Assembly (NCBI RefSeq): GCF_963583255.1
Contig: NC_084810.1
Span: forward strand, 6,045,751-6,109,750
Reading direction: 5' to 3'
From: Pyrus communis
Taxonomy: Eukaryota; Streptophyta; Magnoliopsida; Rosales; Rosaceae
Length of the DNA: 64,000 nucleotides
Shown: positions 47,111 to 58,605 of the stretch, one piece after another
How the letters are laid out: each line of letters begins with the position of its first letter
Numbering within the stretch: position 1 is the stretch's first letter
Made by a program: the position numbers and the translations under genes
Notes under the pieces: model-generated
What the model was told of the DNA's origin: nothing
Seen by the model: only the letters and a program-made list of their open reading frames with translations
Database searches by the model: none

Positions 47111-47786
47111 AGAGCTATGGGAGCTGCAAATGAAAGCTACCTTCATAGTTAGTAATATACCAAACGGGTATAGTATATGAAAAATACGTATTATTTGGCA
47201 ACTTTCTTAAAAATATCTTTTGAAAACTTCGGCCATTTTTATTAAATTTTAATATTTATTTTTGTTTTTTCAATAATAAGTTAAAAATACGTGAATTTTA
47301 TGTGTAGTATTGAAAAAGTGTCAAAATAATGTGTATTAAACGTGAGAAATATGTTGGACTTTTAACATGCAATTTCTTGAATCATTAAGAAAATGTACCA
47401 AAAATGAAGTACTTTAAAAAAATACGAACCTACTTGTATAATACGTGAATTTACTAAAGCCTTTTCACGGGGCTTGAGCCAGTGTTAATGGAGTGCATAT
47501 GCTGACAACGGGTTTGGGTATGAAAGCGTGGTGAAATTATTGTAATGCTGCATTATGATGATGTTAATGCTAGTAGCCGGACAAAAAGGATACAGAGATT
47601 GGCATTACTAAAGCCTTGTCAAATGTTACGAGTGCAAGAAGATTGGCATTACTGATTATATCAGCTTATGTGTATTAATTAACATATGAGTGCAAGAAGG
47701 TTTTCAAACCTCTTGATTACACATCTTTAGATTATCATCTGAGAAGTTAAATTTAAACTTATTCCCTGAGCTTGTAGCAATATCAT
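47111..47786. other. Intergenic, 3' side of RC2
   Basis: AT-rich. 'ccagtgt' through 'tatgaaagcgtgg' (47480-47532) resembles 57568-57620, on the 3' side of RC3, another hint of shared duplicated flanks. Confidence 0.45.
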
Positions 47787-49124
47787 TTACTTCCTGCAAA
47801 CGATTCCATTCCCACTGAAGGAATTACCAGTGCAGTCAAGATTTCCGTAATTCATCACCCTTGAATCTGTTTGATCCATCTTCCTGGATTTAGTGAAAAC
47901 ACAAGCAGCGCAATCTGCGGAGACCAGTGATGTTGTTCTGTACTTGTGTTCCCCTCCCACAACTGGCATCGCTACTCCTGGCTTTGCCGGGTTCTTGAAA
48001 TCTGGCTGGTAAGTCCTTCCAAGCACTCCCTCAACATTTGAGGATAAGCCGTAGAATCTGAACTGTACTTCCAGATGTGCAAAACAGTCATCTGATGGTA
48101 TGTGATAATTGTGGATCCTATCATCTTCCTTTGTCACAGGCACCACATTTACTGAAATTTCAGCAACTTCCTGGATAGTGACCAAAACACTGTTCTTGCT
48201 AGATGTTCTCTCTACTCTAATGGCATTTTCCGGAGATTGCCATGCGGAGAGTTGAGATTCTGGGATGACTATCTCCTCTCCATTGTAAGTGAATTTTAAG
48301 TGGTCTATTTCATCATCCCATGACGATGCTTGGCTGGCCTCTAGGGACAAGCTGTTAGAGCCAAAGAGGAGTCCAAGGGCCTGAATCCAAGTGTAGTCCC
48401 TGGTTCGGCCTTCAGGGCGGAGACCAATGAACCGGGCGTTGATTTGGAGGTTGGGGTCAGAAACTAAGCTGAAATACTCATTTTTCTTGCCGTGGAAGTA
48501 AAAGACAATGCCATCTCCACCGATGAAGCGAGGGTCCATGCACGCTGATCCGGGGCCTTCACAATTAGGTTTGCGACCTACGATTACCAGCAACAACAAA
48601 CAAAAACCCTTGTCAGCATCGGCAATGATTTTAACCAAGGCACGTACGTTTGAAACAAAATAAAAATTGGAGTGCATTGTTGAAGAATGCAATCTCACAT
48701 CAGATGATTGACAGAATATATTACTACTTATAAATGAATAGTTCCACTACTATATCGAGGCCTTTTGTGAGTTGTAGATAGTTAAGTTGAGACAATATTG
48801 ATGTAATTAATAGTGGATTGCATGCCCAACTCTGAAATGTTAACATGCATGAGATAACATTCTAAACACATGACACTAAGTCGTAACCTTGCCTTTGCAC
48901 TCAGCTTTGCATATAGGTGAATCACAGTTGAGATAGCAAATTTTAGCCTTTATATCTTTCGGTGAAGAGGATGGGCATTCCGCAGGGCAGTGTACCTGCT
49001 TGAGAAAGCACGGGCTTTTCTTGCTGTAACAAACCTTAAGATCTGTCTTACTTTGTACCAGAACAGAAGCAGATACAAGGATTACCAGAACGATCAAAAC
49101 ACTTTTGCTGCCTAAGAACTCCAT
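47787..49124 (-). CDS. RC2: root-cap/LEA-related secreted protein
   Basis: Exons 49124-48893 and 48577-47787 join in phase 1 to 340 residues (K-G-R junction). A signal peptide (1-25) nearly identical to RC1 is followed directly by the cysteine module (VCYSKKSPCF, CPAECP, CYLNCDSPICKAEC) and the Root_cap-type domain (GGDGIVFYFHGKK, DPNLQINARFIG, VNVVPVTKEDDRIHNY, GVLGRTYQPDF, ending GNGIVCRK). There is no proline-rich hinge. The donor reads AAAG|GCAAGG where RC1 has GTAAGG, so the intron seems to be GC-AG; no GT gives the conserved phase. The intron is 315 bp and contains an LTR-like fragment. I start at ATG 49124, not the upstream in-frame ATG at 49253, because the signal peptide begins there and a TATA box lies between. 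Confidence 0.87.
48678..48838 (+). mobile_element. LTR-like fragment in the RC2 intron
   Basis: TGTTGAAGAATGCAATCTCAC, 'atcgaggccttttgtga' and 'agttgagacaatattgatg' match blocks of the TRIM LTRs at 7.2 and 39.1 kb. It is truncated and accounts for most of the extra intron length relative to RC1 (315 versus 123 bp). Confidence 0.55.
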
Positions 49125-49161
49125 TGCTTCTTTCTCCTTATACCTCACAAATGAAATGTTG

Positions 49162-49170
49162 ATATATATA
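49162..49170 (-). promoter_or_regulatory. TATA box of RC2
   Basis: TATATATAT on the minus strand about 40 bases before the RC2 start, at the same distance as in RC1. Confidence 0.5.
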
Positions 49171-50724
49171 GCCAGGTTAGCTTCCCCTTTTCTGGTTGAT
49201 CTATAATTACCGAATCTATCAAGTGGGAGTTTAGTATTATCTTTTAGTAGCATAAATTCTAAGTTTAGTAAGATGAACGTAGGTTCCTCTTCAATGCTTT
49301 CCGGAATTGTTATATCTTGGTCAATGCTTTGGGGTTTGGTGATTGTGAATTAGAGAAATAGCTATTGACAATACAAGTTTTTTATTCTTTTCCCTTTGTT
49401 TTCCGATCTGATTATATATGAGTTTTATTGGTAAAGTTTGGCTCTGTACAAGATTAAAAGAACGATGCAAAGAATCTCACGTCGAAAGAGTACAACAATA
49501 ACCTTGAATTAAAAAATTGATTTTTAACTAGGGTATGGAGTCTAAGTTGGTACAATATCAATTTATAGTTTGAATGTAGTAATACACTTGCAGGAGTCAC
49601 GCAACAAGTTTTTTTAGTGATTCAATATAAATTAAGCAATGAATTAAAATGGGTTGTCAGAAGTGCCTAGGCAGCAAGCCCTTCGAGCCAAATCAACTGG
49701 AAAAGGTCTCTCATGATAAAGACACGGTTTGGTTCATTCATGTGATGTAATGCACCCATTTTTGCGCCCGACATAATGGCCGTGCATACTGCATTGTCTG
49801 CCTTCATCTTATTTATTTATTTGATAATTGCTAGTGCTTTACAACCATCAATGGAGTTATATATATTCTTGCAACTTGCCCCATTGGCCTATTGTCAACC
49901 ACACGACATGCATGCCTTCACTTGAATACTACTTTCTATTGGTTTGAATCAAGGGACAATTAGGCATAAACTGAACCTGGGAGTAAATCACCTCATGGAA
50001 TCAAATCTACATATATTTTTTGGGTACTTTATAGGTCAAAAGCTTAAGGGATCAGGCCAGGAACCAATATCAGATTAGTTCTTACCAATTTTTATTTTTT
50101 ATTTTTTATTTTTATATAAGCAGTAATTCAAATATAGGACCTCAAGTGCAAGAGAGAGAGTAATGTTAACCACTTAAGTTACAAGTTTTTGCACTGATTA
50201 TCAACCGGCCTTTCATTAGTGAGCAAAAGTAGAGAGGTTTTAAACTCTTGTGTATGCAACAACCCCAATTTGTGCTAGTTTAGTGTTATTTTCTTACTCT
50301 ATTCCAACAAATTGGCGTTGGATAGCTGAAAACCGAAATGACATCCAAAATAGTAAACTTGCTTGTTATGACGGAGAAAACTACAACTGGTGAAGTCGGT
50401 AAATATTTGATTTAGTTCCCAATATTTAAGGTTATTAGAGCATGATTAGCTCGTGGACTCTCAATCAAGTATATGTGTCTTTCATAGGAAATGACACTGC
50501 CGTAGTGACGGAAAACATTCATTGTTTATGCACCCTAGTGTGGGTTTAATCTTCACTGATTCTCTCCTTTAATAACTATTTAACCCACTAACGCTATCGT
50601 GTGTCAAAAAAACAAAGATAACTAATAAGATTATGTATTCTTTATCTATGAAAAAGAATTTGATGTTGTTTATGAGGGAGAAGACAGTTATTTTATATAG
50701 TAAAATTGCAAGCTCTCACATATG
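49171..50724. other. RC2 upstream region, duplicated block
   Basis: Promoter and intergenic DNA. From about 49610 it parallels the RC1 upstream text (38518 and, after the TE block, 44232 onwards). No gene is recognised. Confidence 0.5.
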
Positions 50725-51153
50725 ATATTTGTTGATGCACAAATCGGGTCGATCTTGAACCAACATAAATCCAATCGTAAATCACACAAACGCACAAGAA
50801 CACAAAGATATATCGTGGTTCAACCCAAGTTGGGGCTACGTCCACACTAATGTTGATCCGGTTTCACTATGTAAATTGAATGTTACAATGTACATGGCGA
50901 TAGAGGCTAGGGTTTGCTCTCTTTGCGCTATTCTTTTTTCCCTCCCCCTTCAAGTGAGGGTGAAGGATCCTTTTTATAGAATAAGAGTTTCCTTCACCTC
51001 CTACATACATCATGGGTTAAGTCATGAGGCCCAAATACTAACGCCCAATAAATGGTATAACAGGAGTCCCTCAAGTCTTCAGTCAAGAGAGTCTTTTGGC
51101 AAGTAGAGACTTCAAATCCAATCCATGTGCGGTCCGAAATCACTAACAATATT
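50725..51153. mobile_element. Solo LTR, 419 bp, with TSD
   Basis: The body, 50730-51148, begins TGTTGATGCACAAATCGG and ends GAAATCACTAACA, with ATATT on both sides (50725-50729, 51149-51153). It is absent from the matching place in the RC1-side duplicate, which confirms a later insertion. It contains 'atatcgtggttcaaccca', a phrase common in Copia-type LTRs. Confidence 0.8.
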
Positions 51154-51379
51154 AGTATAGAAAATTCTAAAACAGTATACGAATACTACGATGTTTCCTG
51201 GTAGTTCCTAATCTGTTGAGAGTAAATGGAGAACAGGTCGTAATTGATCATAGAATTGTTGTCAAAATTCCAAGGAGATTGACTAGAAAACCGAAAAAGT
51301 AGAACATATTAGGTCAAGTTATAGCTTTAGCCAAGGAGCATGACAAAATTCCAAGTGATAAGGGTGCGTTAAAAAGGGT
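51154..51379. other. End of duplicated block
   Basis: The last stretch still similar to the RC1 side (tgagagtaaatggagaacaggtcgtaa near 51217 versus about 45446). Confidence 0.5.
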
Positions 51380-51834
51380 TGGCATTAAGACTTTTTTTTT
51401 TTTTTTTTTTGGGAAGATACAGTAGTAGATTCATTTACTTCAAAAAAGGTGCGGTACAAGAGTTACATTCAGAGCCAGTTATGGCAATACATTATCCTCC
51501 ACAAGTAAGTCGGTGACAATACTTGGGGGAGTAACATCCTATAAACAATCTTGTTGCAACGAGTGTGGGTAATTTTACCTTCAGTGATTGAACGGAGGAG
51601 CAACTTGATATCTTCTACAGTTTGCCCAATGAATGACAAATTTGGAGAGAAATCACACGACACCTCCACAATCTGAAGTGAATCGCTTTCGAAAGAAATA
51701 TATAAACCCCTGTGAACTGCCCAAGACAAACCCGCCCTTAAGGCCACTGCTTCTGCTTGGAGAGGAGAAAAACACATTCTCTTCCCTGCCACATTTTGAC
51801 GACACAAAATTACCTGTTTCATCGCGGACAATGG

Positions 51835-52125
51835 TGTTGGAATCAAATGAAAGTTGTTTTTAATCTAATGGCTGACAAGGAAAGGATCAACTGTTAAGTC
51901 TTTACTTAGTCTCATAGGACAAGTGTAGGCTTAGATTTCTGTTTATAAATTAAGGGCTAAGATTGCTTGTAACAGAAAGTGTTGTTCTGATATTTTCTAT
52001 AAAATATCTGTGCTGATGTTCTCTGTGCAGAGAGCTCTGCACATTCTAAGAAAAAACCTTTCCTCTTCCGTGTAACATTTTCCCTCCTAAAATATCAACT
52101 TCAAAACAATTCCAAGATTATAACA
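51835..52125 (+). repeat. Copia 5' LTR
   Basis: TGTTGGAATC ... ATTATAACA, 291 bp; one mismatch to the 3' LTR. A TATA-like 'tctataaaatatc' lies near 52000. Confidence 0.95.
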
Positions 52126-52250
52126 TGGCCTCAGAGCTTAGGTTCTGATCAAGAATTCAGAACTGGGCGTTTTGTGTGCTTCGTACTACTGAAAAGGAGG
52201 GAAACTCATTTCCAGATTTTTGAAAACCTTACTGTTCTTACAAGTCTCAC

Positions 52251-55200
52251 ATGGCTACTTCGAGCAGTGGAGGAGACCTGAGGGCTCCCATCTTCAACGG
52301 GTCAAACTACGATTTCTGGTCTATCAAGATGAAGACCATATTCAAATCATATGATCTTTGGAGCTTGGTGGACAAGGGTATCGAAAATGCAGAGTCTGAT
52401 GATGATTCCAGTGATGAAGATCAAAAGTCAGTTAAGAGCTCAATGAAGATTAATGAAACCAGAGATGCAAAAGCTCTTGACATCATTCAAGGGGCAGTTT
52501 CTGACGAAATATTTCCTCGAATCTCAAACTTTGAATCATCCAAGGCTGCGTGGGATGTTCTTCAACAAGAATTTCGTGGTGACAAAAAGGTTAGATCTGT
52601 CAAACTACAATGTTTAAGGAGAGATTTCGAGTACACTAGAATGAATGATGGCGAATCTCTATCTGTTTATCTAACTAGGATGACTGATATAGTGAATCAA
52701 ATGAAAACTCTTGGTGAAGAACTATCAAACCAAAGATTAGTGCAAAAGATACTTATAAGCCTGCCTAAATCCTATGATTCCATTGCATCCATTATAGAAG
52801 AAACTAAGGACCTTGATTCTATTGAGGTTCAGGAAGTGATTGGTACACTGAAAGGATATGAGCAGAGATTAAACATGCACTCTGAAAGCTTATCTGAAAA
52901 AGCTTTTACAAGCCTAAGTGTGACTGACAGAGATAGCAGCTACAAGACTCAGGGAAGCAACTCAAATCAAAAGAAATTCTGGAAAGGAAAAGGGAAGAAA
53001 TGGGATAACAAGTTCACTCCACAACCAAGATCAGAATCTAGCAGTGAATCCACTAAAACCAAGTGCAAAATATGTGACAAACTACACTATGGTGTCTGCT
53101 GGTATAAGGGAAAGCCCAAATGCACTAAGTGTGAAAGATTTGGTCATATGGCAAAGGACTGTAATCCAAGAAGGAACCAAGCTGTCAACTATGCACATAG
53201 AGCAGAAGAAGAGGAGGTAAATGTTTTCTATGCGTGTAGTGTTGCAAGAACTGAAAATAAAATAGGTATCTGGTACATTGACAGTGGATGCAGTAATCAC
53301 ATGACTGCATATGAATCACTATTGGTCAACATTGACAGAAGCTTCAATTGCAGAGTTAAAATGGGAAATGGTCAACTTGTGGAAGCTATTGGAAAAGGAA
53401 CTCTTGTTCTAGAGACAAAGGGTGGAAGAAGATTCATCAAGGATGTGATACTAGTACCTGGCCTTGATGAAAATCTCCTTAGTGTGGGACAAATGATTGC
53501 ACATGGTTACTTCTTACTCTTTGGGGATGACATGGTGGAGATCTTTGATGACAAAAGCCTTCAAAACTTGGTAACACAAGTTGGCATGACTGAAAACAAA
53601 AGTTTTCCACTTATGCTGGACTACACTGACTCAGTTGCTCTGAAAGTTAGTGTTGCTGAGAATTCGTGGTTATGGCACAAGAGGTTTGGGCATCTCAACT
53701 TTCACAGTTTGAAGAACTTGGAGAAATTACAAATGGTGACTGGACTGCCTGAGATACAGGAAACAAAAGAACCTTGTGAAGGTTGCATACTAGGGAAGCA
53801 CCACAGGGACTCTTTCGAAACTGGAACTGCATGGAGAGCTAGCCAACCTCTAGAACTCATTCACACAGATGTGTGTGGTCCTATGAAAACACCTACACTC
53901 AGTGGGAACAGATATTTTCTGTTATTTATTGATGACTGCACCAGGATGGTTTGGGTTTATCTCATGAGAAACAAGAGTGAAGTCTTTACTATTTTCAAAA
54001 AGTTCAAAGTAATGGTTGAACTTCAGAGTGGTTTGAAGATCAAAAGACTGAGAAGTGACAGAGGTGGTGAGTTCACCTCCATGGAGTTCCAAGAATTCTG
54101 TGAAGGGGCAGGATTACAGAAGCAACTGACAGTGGCTTACACACCACAGCAGAATGGTGTAGCTGAGAGGAAGAATAGGACTGTGGTTGAAATGACCAAG
54201 TCAATGTTGCATGATAAGAAAATGCCACTTTCTTTCTGGGGTGAGGCAGTCAATGCTTCTGTGTATCTTCTAAACAGGTGTCCAACTAAAGCACTCAAGA
54301 GGAAAACACCATTTGAGGCATTTAGTGGCAGAAAACCAAGTGTAAAGCACTTGAAGGTGTTTGGATCAATCTGCTATGCACAGATACCATCTCAATTAAG
54401 ACACAAACTTGAAGTCAACAGTATCAAGTGTGTTCTTGTAGGCTATGGAAGCTGTGAAAAGGGCTATAGGCTCTACAACATTGAGACACATAAAGTTATA
54501 ATCTCAAGGGATGTGGTGTTCAAAGAAAATGAAGCATGGAATTGGGAAACCAAGAAGATTGACACCATCTCTTTTCCATTAACTATGGAAAGAACACAAG
54601 CAACTGTGTAATCTGGAAATGAACCTGTTACAACAGGTGGAAGTCAAAACGATTTCTCTACACCATCACAAGGATCTCAGTCCACTACTTCAAATGCAGA
54701 AGGACAAGAATTGCAGGGTTCCTCCCCAGGAACAACTCCATTAAAGTTAAGGAGTTTAGATGAGATCTATGCAGTCTGCAACTACTGTATTGCTAAACCA
54801 GAGAGTTTCGAAGAAGCAAAAATGGATCAATCTTGGCAGAAAGCTATGAGTGAAGAAATCACTATGATTGAAAAAAACTCTACTTGGCAATTAGTGGACA
54901 GACCAAGTGATAAACCTGTGATAGGTGTGAAATGGATCTACAAGACCAAGCTGAATCTGGATGGATCTATAATGAAGAATAAAGCAAGATTGGTAGCCAA
55001 AGGCTACTCACAACAACCAGGGATTGATTTCAATGAAACCTTTGCCCCTGTGGCAAGGTTAGACACCATCAGGACCTTGGTTGCCCTTGCTGCTCAAAAG
55101 GGTTGGAAACTTCATCAATTAGATGTTAAATCAGCCTTTCTGAATGGCACACTGGAGGAAGAAGTGTATGTGGATCAACCACAAGGCTTTGAAGTTCCAA

Positions 55201-56353
55201 ATGAAGAAGAGAGAGTGTATAAGTTAAACAAGGCACTGTATGGACTCAAGCAAGCCCCCAGGGCTTGGTACAGTGAGATAGACTCCTATTTCAACAGATG
55301 TGGATTCAACAAAAGTCCTAGTGAAGCTACATTGTACACAAAAACTGGTGAGAAAACTGATATGCTTATTGTGTCCATATATGTTGATGATGTGGTTTTT
55401 ACTGGAAATTGTGAAGAATTGATTGAAGAATTCAGAAATGATATGATGAGGCAATATGAGATGACAGATCTTGGCTTGCTGCATCACTTCTTGGGAATTG
55501 GAGTAATACAAGATGTTACTGGAATTTTCATACATCAAGAAAAGTATGCACAATCTCTACTTAAAAGATTCAATCTGGAAGGATGCAAATCTGTGGGAAC
55601 ACCATTGATCACAAATGAGAAGCTTTGCAAAATGGATGGTTCTGAACCTGCTGATGAAAATCTCTATAGGAAAATTGTAGGGAGTCTACTCTACTTGACT
55701 GCAACTAGGCCTGACATTATGTATGCAGCCAGTCTCTTATCAAGGTTCATGCATAATCCCACAAGAATTCATATGGGAACTGCTAAGAGAGTACTCAGGT
55801 ATATCTCAGGGACCTTATACTATGGGATCAAGTATGAGAATGGAAAAGAAGCAATCCTAGTTGGCTTCTGCGACAGTGATTGGGGAGGCAGTGAAGATGA
55901 CATAGAAGTACCTCAGGGTATGCATTTTCGTTTGGTTCTGGAATATTTTCTTGGGCTTCTGTCAAGCAACAAAGTGTTGCACTGTCTACGGCTGAGGCAG
56001 AGTATGTGAGTGCTGCAATGGCTACCTCTCAAGCTATATGGTTGAGGTTTGTGTTGAAGGATTTTGGTGAAATGCAAGTGGATGCTACACCACTTATGTA
56101 TGACAACACATCAGCAATAGCTATGACTAAGAATCCTATTTTTCACCAGAAAACTAAACATATCAAAAGGAAGTTTCATTTCATAAGGGAAGCATTGCAG
56201 GAGAGTACCATTGATTTGATCTACTGCAAGTCTCAGGATCAAATGGCAGACATCTTCACCAAAGCTCTACCTAAAGACAGATTTGTTTATCTCAGAGAAA
56301 TGCTCGGGATCAAAACCAAAATTCATTTGATGGGGAGTGTTGGAATCAAATGA
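52251..56353 (+). pseudogene. Copia gag-pol, interrupted
   Basis: Frame 1, 52251-54611 (786 codons): gag (NGSNYDFWSIKMK near 17), zinc knuckle CX2CX4HX4C at about 291-304, aspartic protease DSG near 344, GAG-pre-integrase HKRFGHL, and integrase core with HTDVCGP near 538 and TPQQNGVAERKNRT. It ends at a TAA (54609-54611), after which the same frame stays open into reverse transcriptase (54612 to about 55905) with [21 protein letters not shown] and the YVDD box near 55379. A one-base loss near 55905-55910 shifts the frame; RNase H continues in the next frame ([26 protein letters not shown]) to a stop inside the 3' LTR. Two lesions make it inactive as it stands. Confidence 0.92.
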
Positions 56354-56628
56354 AAGTTGTTTTTAATCTAATGGCTGACAAGGAAAGGATCAACTGTTAA
56401 GTCTTTACTTAGTCTCATAGGACAAGTGTAGGCTTAGATTTCTGTTTATAAATTAAGGGCTAAGATTGCTAGTAACAGAAAGTGTTGTTCTGATATTTTC
56501 TATAAAATATCTGTGCTGATGTTCTCTGTGCAGAGAGCTCTGCACATTCTAAGAAAAAACCTTTCCTCTTCCGTGTAACATTTTCCCTCCTAAAATATCA
56601 ACTTCAAAACAATTCCAAGATTATAACA
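56338..56628 (+). repeat. Copia 3' LTR
   Basis: 291 bp, identical to the 5' LTR except for one base. Confidence 0.95.
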
Positions 56629-57489
56629 AATGGCACCAAAACCGGCGACATTTCGTTCCCCATTCCAGGCCCCATCAATGTTCATTTTGAGATGCCCCGA
56701 TGGTGGAGCAACCCACTTGGAGAGAATTTGTACCCGAGTACGGTGACCTAGCACCGAGGTTCGAACGAACTCATGCCACCACATTGTAGCCCGTTTGACA
56801 CAAACATCAGGAGGGTCCGTCCTGTCATTCCATAGCTTGCCATTCCTTGCGCCCCACAACGACTAGCAAATCATAAGGAAAATCTCAAAATTTTTCTTTG
56901 AAACTAAATTTGCCACATCATCTATCCATGTCAGAAAGTTTTGGTGGTGTACATTCCTCAATAATGGTCCAAGACTTGAAGCCAGCCAGGCACACTTTGC
57001 AAATGGGCATTCCTTCGTAAGGTGGATGGTGGTCTCTCCGTGAGTGTTGCATAAGACATAAGCCAAGTCCGTAGTTATATGTCGTTTTGCCAAGAGTGCT
57101 CGGCAGGTATGAAGTCATTGGTAACCCTCCATAAACACACCTTCACCTTTGGTGGGACATTTGCATTCCATAGCCTGGACCATAGCTTGTTTGCAATTTG
57201 CTGTGTTGATGAAGAGGCCTCATGGGTAGGTGGTTGTAGCCATTTCTGAGCAAGGTGGTATGCGCTGCGCACTGTAAACCTCCCATTTTTCTCGTAATGC
57301 CACGTTAATTTGTCCGGTGAAGAGCGGATACTTAACAGGATGGAACGAATTAAGGTTTCTTCTTCCTTCAAAAACAGCGATGGTAACAAATCAATCTTCC
57401 ACCGATGTGTGAGGGGGTTGATAAGTTCGTTTGCGGTTCTGAAAGTACATCCCGGTGGCTTGGAAGAGAAGGGTCGAAATGGCATTAAG

Positions 57490-57738
57490 CTTAGGTCAAG
57501 AGTTTTATTTCCTTTCATTATAATCGAAATCAAAGGAAGGAAACCTTCCCTCTGGCTATATATCAAGCCAGTGTCTACAGCGTTCATGTGTTGACGACGG
57601 TATTGGATATGAAAGCGTGGAGGAATGTTACAATTCCTATGTCACACATAGAAAACCAGTTTTGTAAGAACAAAGTTCTACAAAAATGTATTCGATTGAA
57701 ACAAATTTATTCGTATTCTTTGGGTTTGAATATGTTAA
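57490..57738. other. Intergenic between the LINE and the tandem duplication
   Basis: Contains 'tattggatatgaaagcgtgg' (about 57600-57620), similar to the RC2 3' side at 47513. The minus-strand ORF running from 57587 into the LINE is a chance extension beyond its target duplication. Confidence 0.45.
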
Positions 57739-58116
57739 GAGTAAAATTGGCAATTCTTAAACAAAATGCATGAGAATGTAATGTCTTAAAGTAGTGCACA
57801 TTTTAATTGTAATTGTTTTAGTCTAAGTATGTCTTTCATGCTTTCGATCACAAAAATAACAAGTGTTTAAGAGATATCTACTCAGGTAAGTTCGGCATGC
57901 ATATCCATTAGGTTAAACTAACGTAAAATTAGTTAGAGTAAAATTGGCAATTCTTAAACAAAACACATGAGTATGTAATGTCTTGGACTAGTGCACGTTT
58001 CAATTGTAATTGTTTTAGTCTAAGTACGTCTTTCATGCTTTCAATCACAAAAATAACAAGTGTTTCAAAGATATTTACTCAGGTAAGTTCAGCATGCATA
58101 TACATTAGGTTAAATT
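57739..58116 (+). repeat. Tandem duplication, 197-bp unit, two copies
   Basis: gagtaaaattggcaattctt begins at 57739 and again at 57936. The copies stay aligned through 'cactagtgcac', 'gtctttcatgctttc', 'aaaataacaagtgttt' and 'agcatgcatat'. There are a few substitutions. Confidence 0.88.
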
Positions 58117-58605
58117 ATTACCCATCCTAGAACCTTCAGAATACTTTGTTAATTGTATTCTTCTCTCACCGAGGAGGAAATTAAGTCTTTTTAACTTTAA
58201 TTTTTAATTAATTTTTCTCAAAATCGGAAACAATAAGCTATATTTCATTAAATGATTCTTAAAATGGTCATATTTCTAAATTTCCGATTAATGCTTTTTC
58301 CCATCCAAATTGAATTGTAAAACAAGCGGAAACCACCACAACATATATTAAATAGCCTCTTTTGTGGTCAATAACATGTACTGTTAAATTTGAGAATTTC
58401 ATATCGGGCATGCCACATGCAGATGAACTTTTGTCCTTACAGAAACCAGCCGGTTGTAAAAGAGCACAGCATCTAGCAATGCCAGAATTTCCATGTATGC
58501 AAAAGATGCTGTCTTGCCACTTCAAAATTACTTTTGTCTATATTTATGGCCTCGGTTATATCAGCCCCTTATCTCTCACTCAAAAACTGCATCTCAGAGC
58601 TAGCC
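58117..58605. other. Upstream region of the Bet v 1-like pseudogene
   Basis: No gene is supported. 'tctatatttatggcctcgg' near 58535 could be the former TATA region. Confidence 0.4.

Larger units (their letters stand above)
51830..56633 (+). mobile_element. Young Ty1/Copia retrotransposon
   Basis: LTRs of 291 bp at 51835-52125 and 56338-56628 differ at one position (T/A in GCTTGTAAC/GCTAGTAAC). A perfect TSD AATGG flanks it (51830-51834, 56629-56633). The primer site TGGCCTCAGAGC starts at 52126 and a purine tract GATGGGGAG precedes the 3' LTR. The internal region encodes gag-pol in Copia order (integrase before reverse transcriptase). The polyprotein carries one in-frame stop and one frameshift. 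Near-identical LTRs show a recent insertion, so the lesions are either recent or were supplied in trans at mobilisation. Confidence 0.95.
51380..57489 (-). mobile_element. 5'-truncated LINE, minus strand, split by a Copia element
   Basis: The A-tail is the T-run 51392-51410. TGGCATTAAG flanks the element at 51380-51389 and 57480-57489, a 10-bp target duplication. Coding pieces on the minus strand: a zf-RVT-like domain (57479 down to about 57090: YEKNGRFTVRSAYHLAQKW, NANVPPKVKVCLWR), a linker WGARNGKLWND near 56850, the RNase H start MNIDGAWNGERN near 56690, and the RNase H remainder in 51469-51829 (LQAEAVALRAGLSWAVHRG, ESDSLQIVE). Stops and frameshifts are present, and endonuclease and RT are missing. 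The Copia insertion lies within the RNase H domain. Confidence 0.82.

Noticed and set aside
49125..49253. N-terminal extension of RC2 from the upstream in-frame ATG
   Set aside because: It would place 43 residues before a clear signal peptide and spans the TATA box; RC1 has no such extension.
57480..57587. Extension of the LINE protein upstream of 57479
   Set aside because: The 10-bp target duplication ends the element at 57479; the extra open frame is flanking DNA similar to the RC2 3' side.
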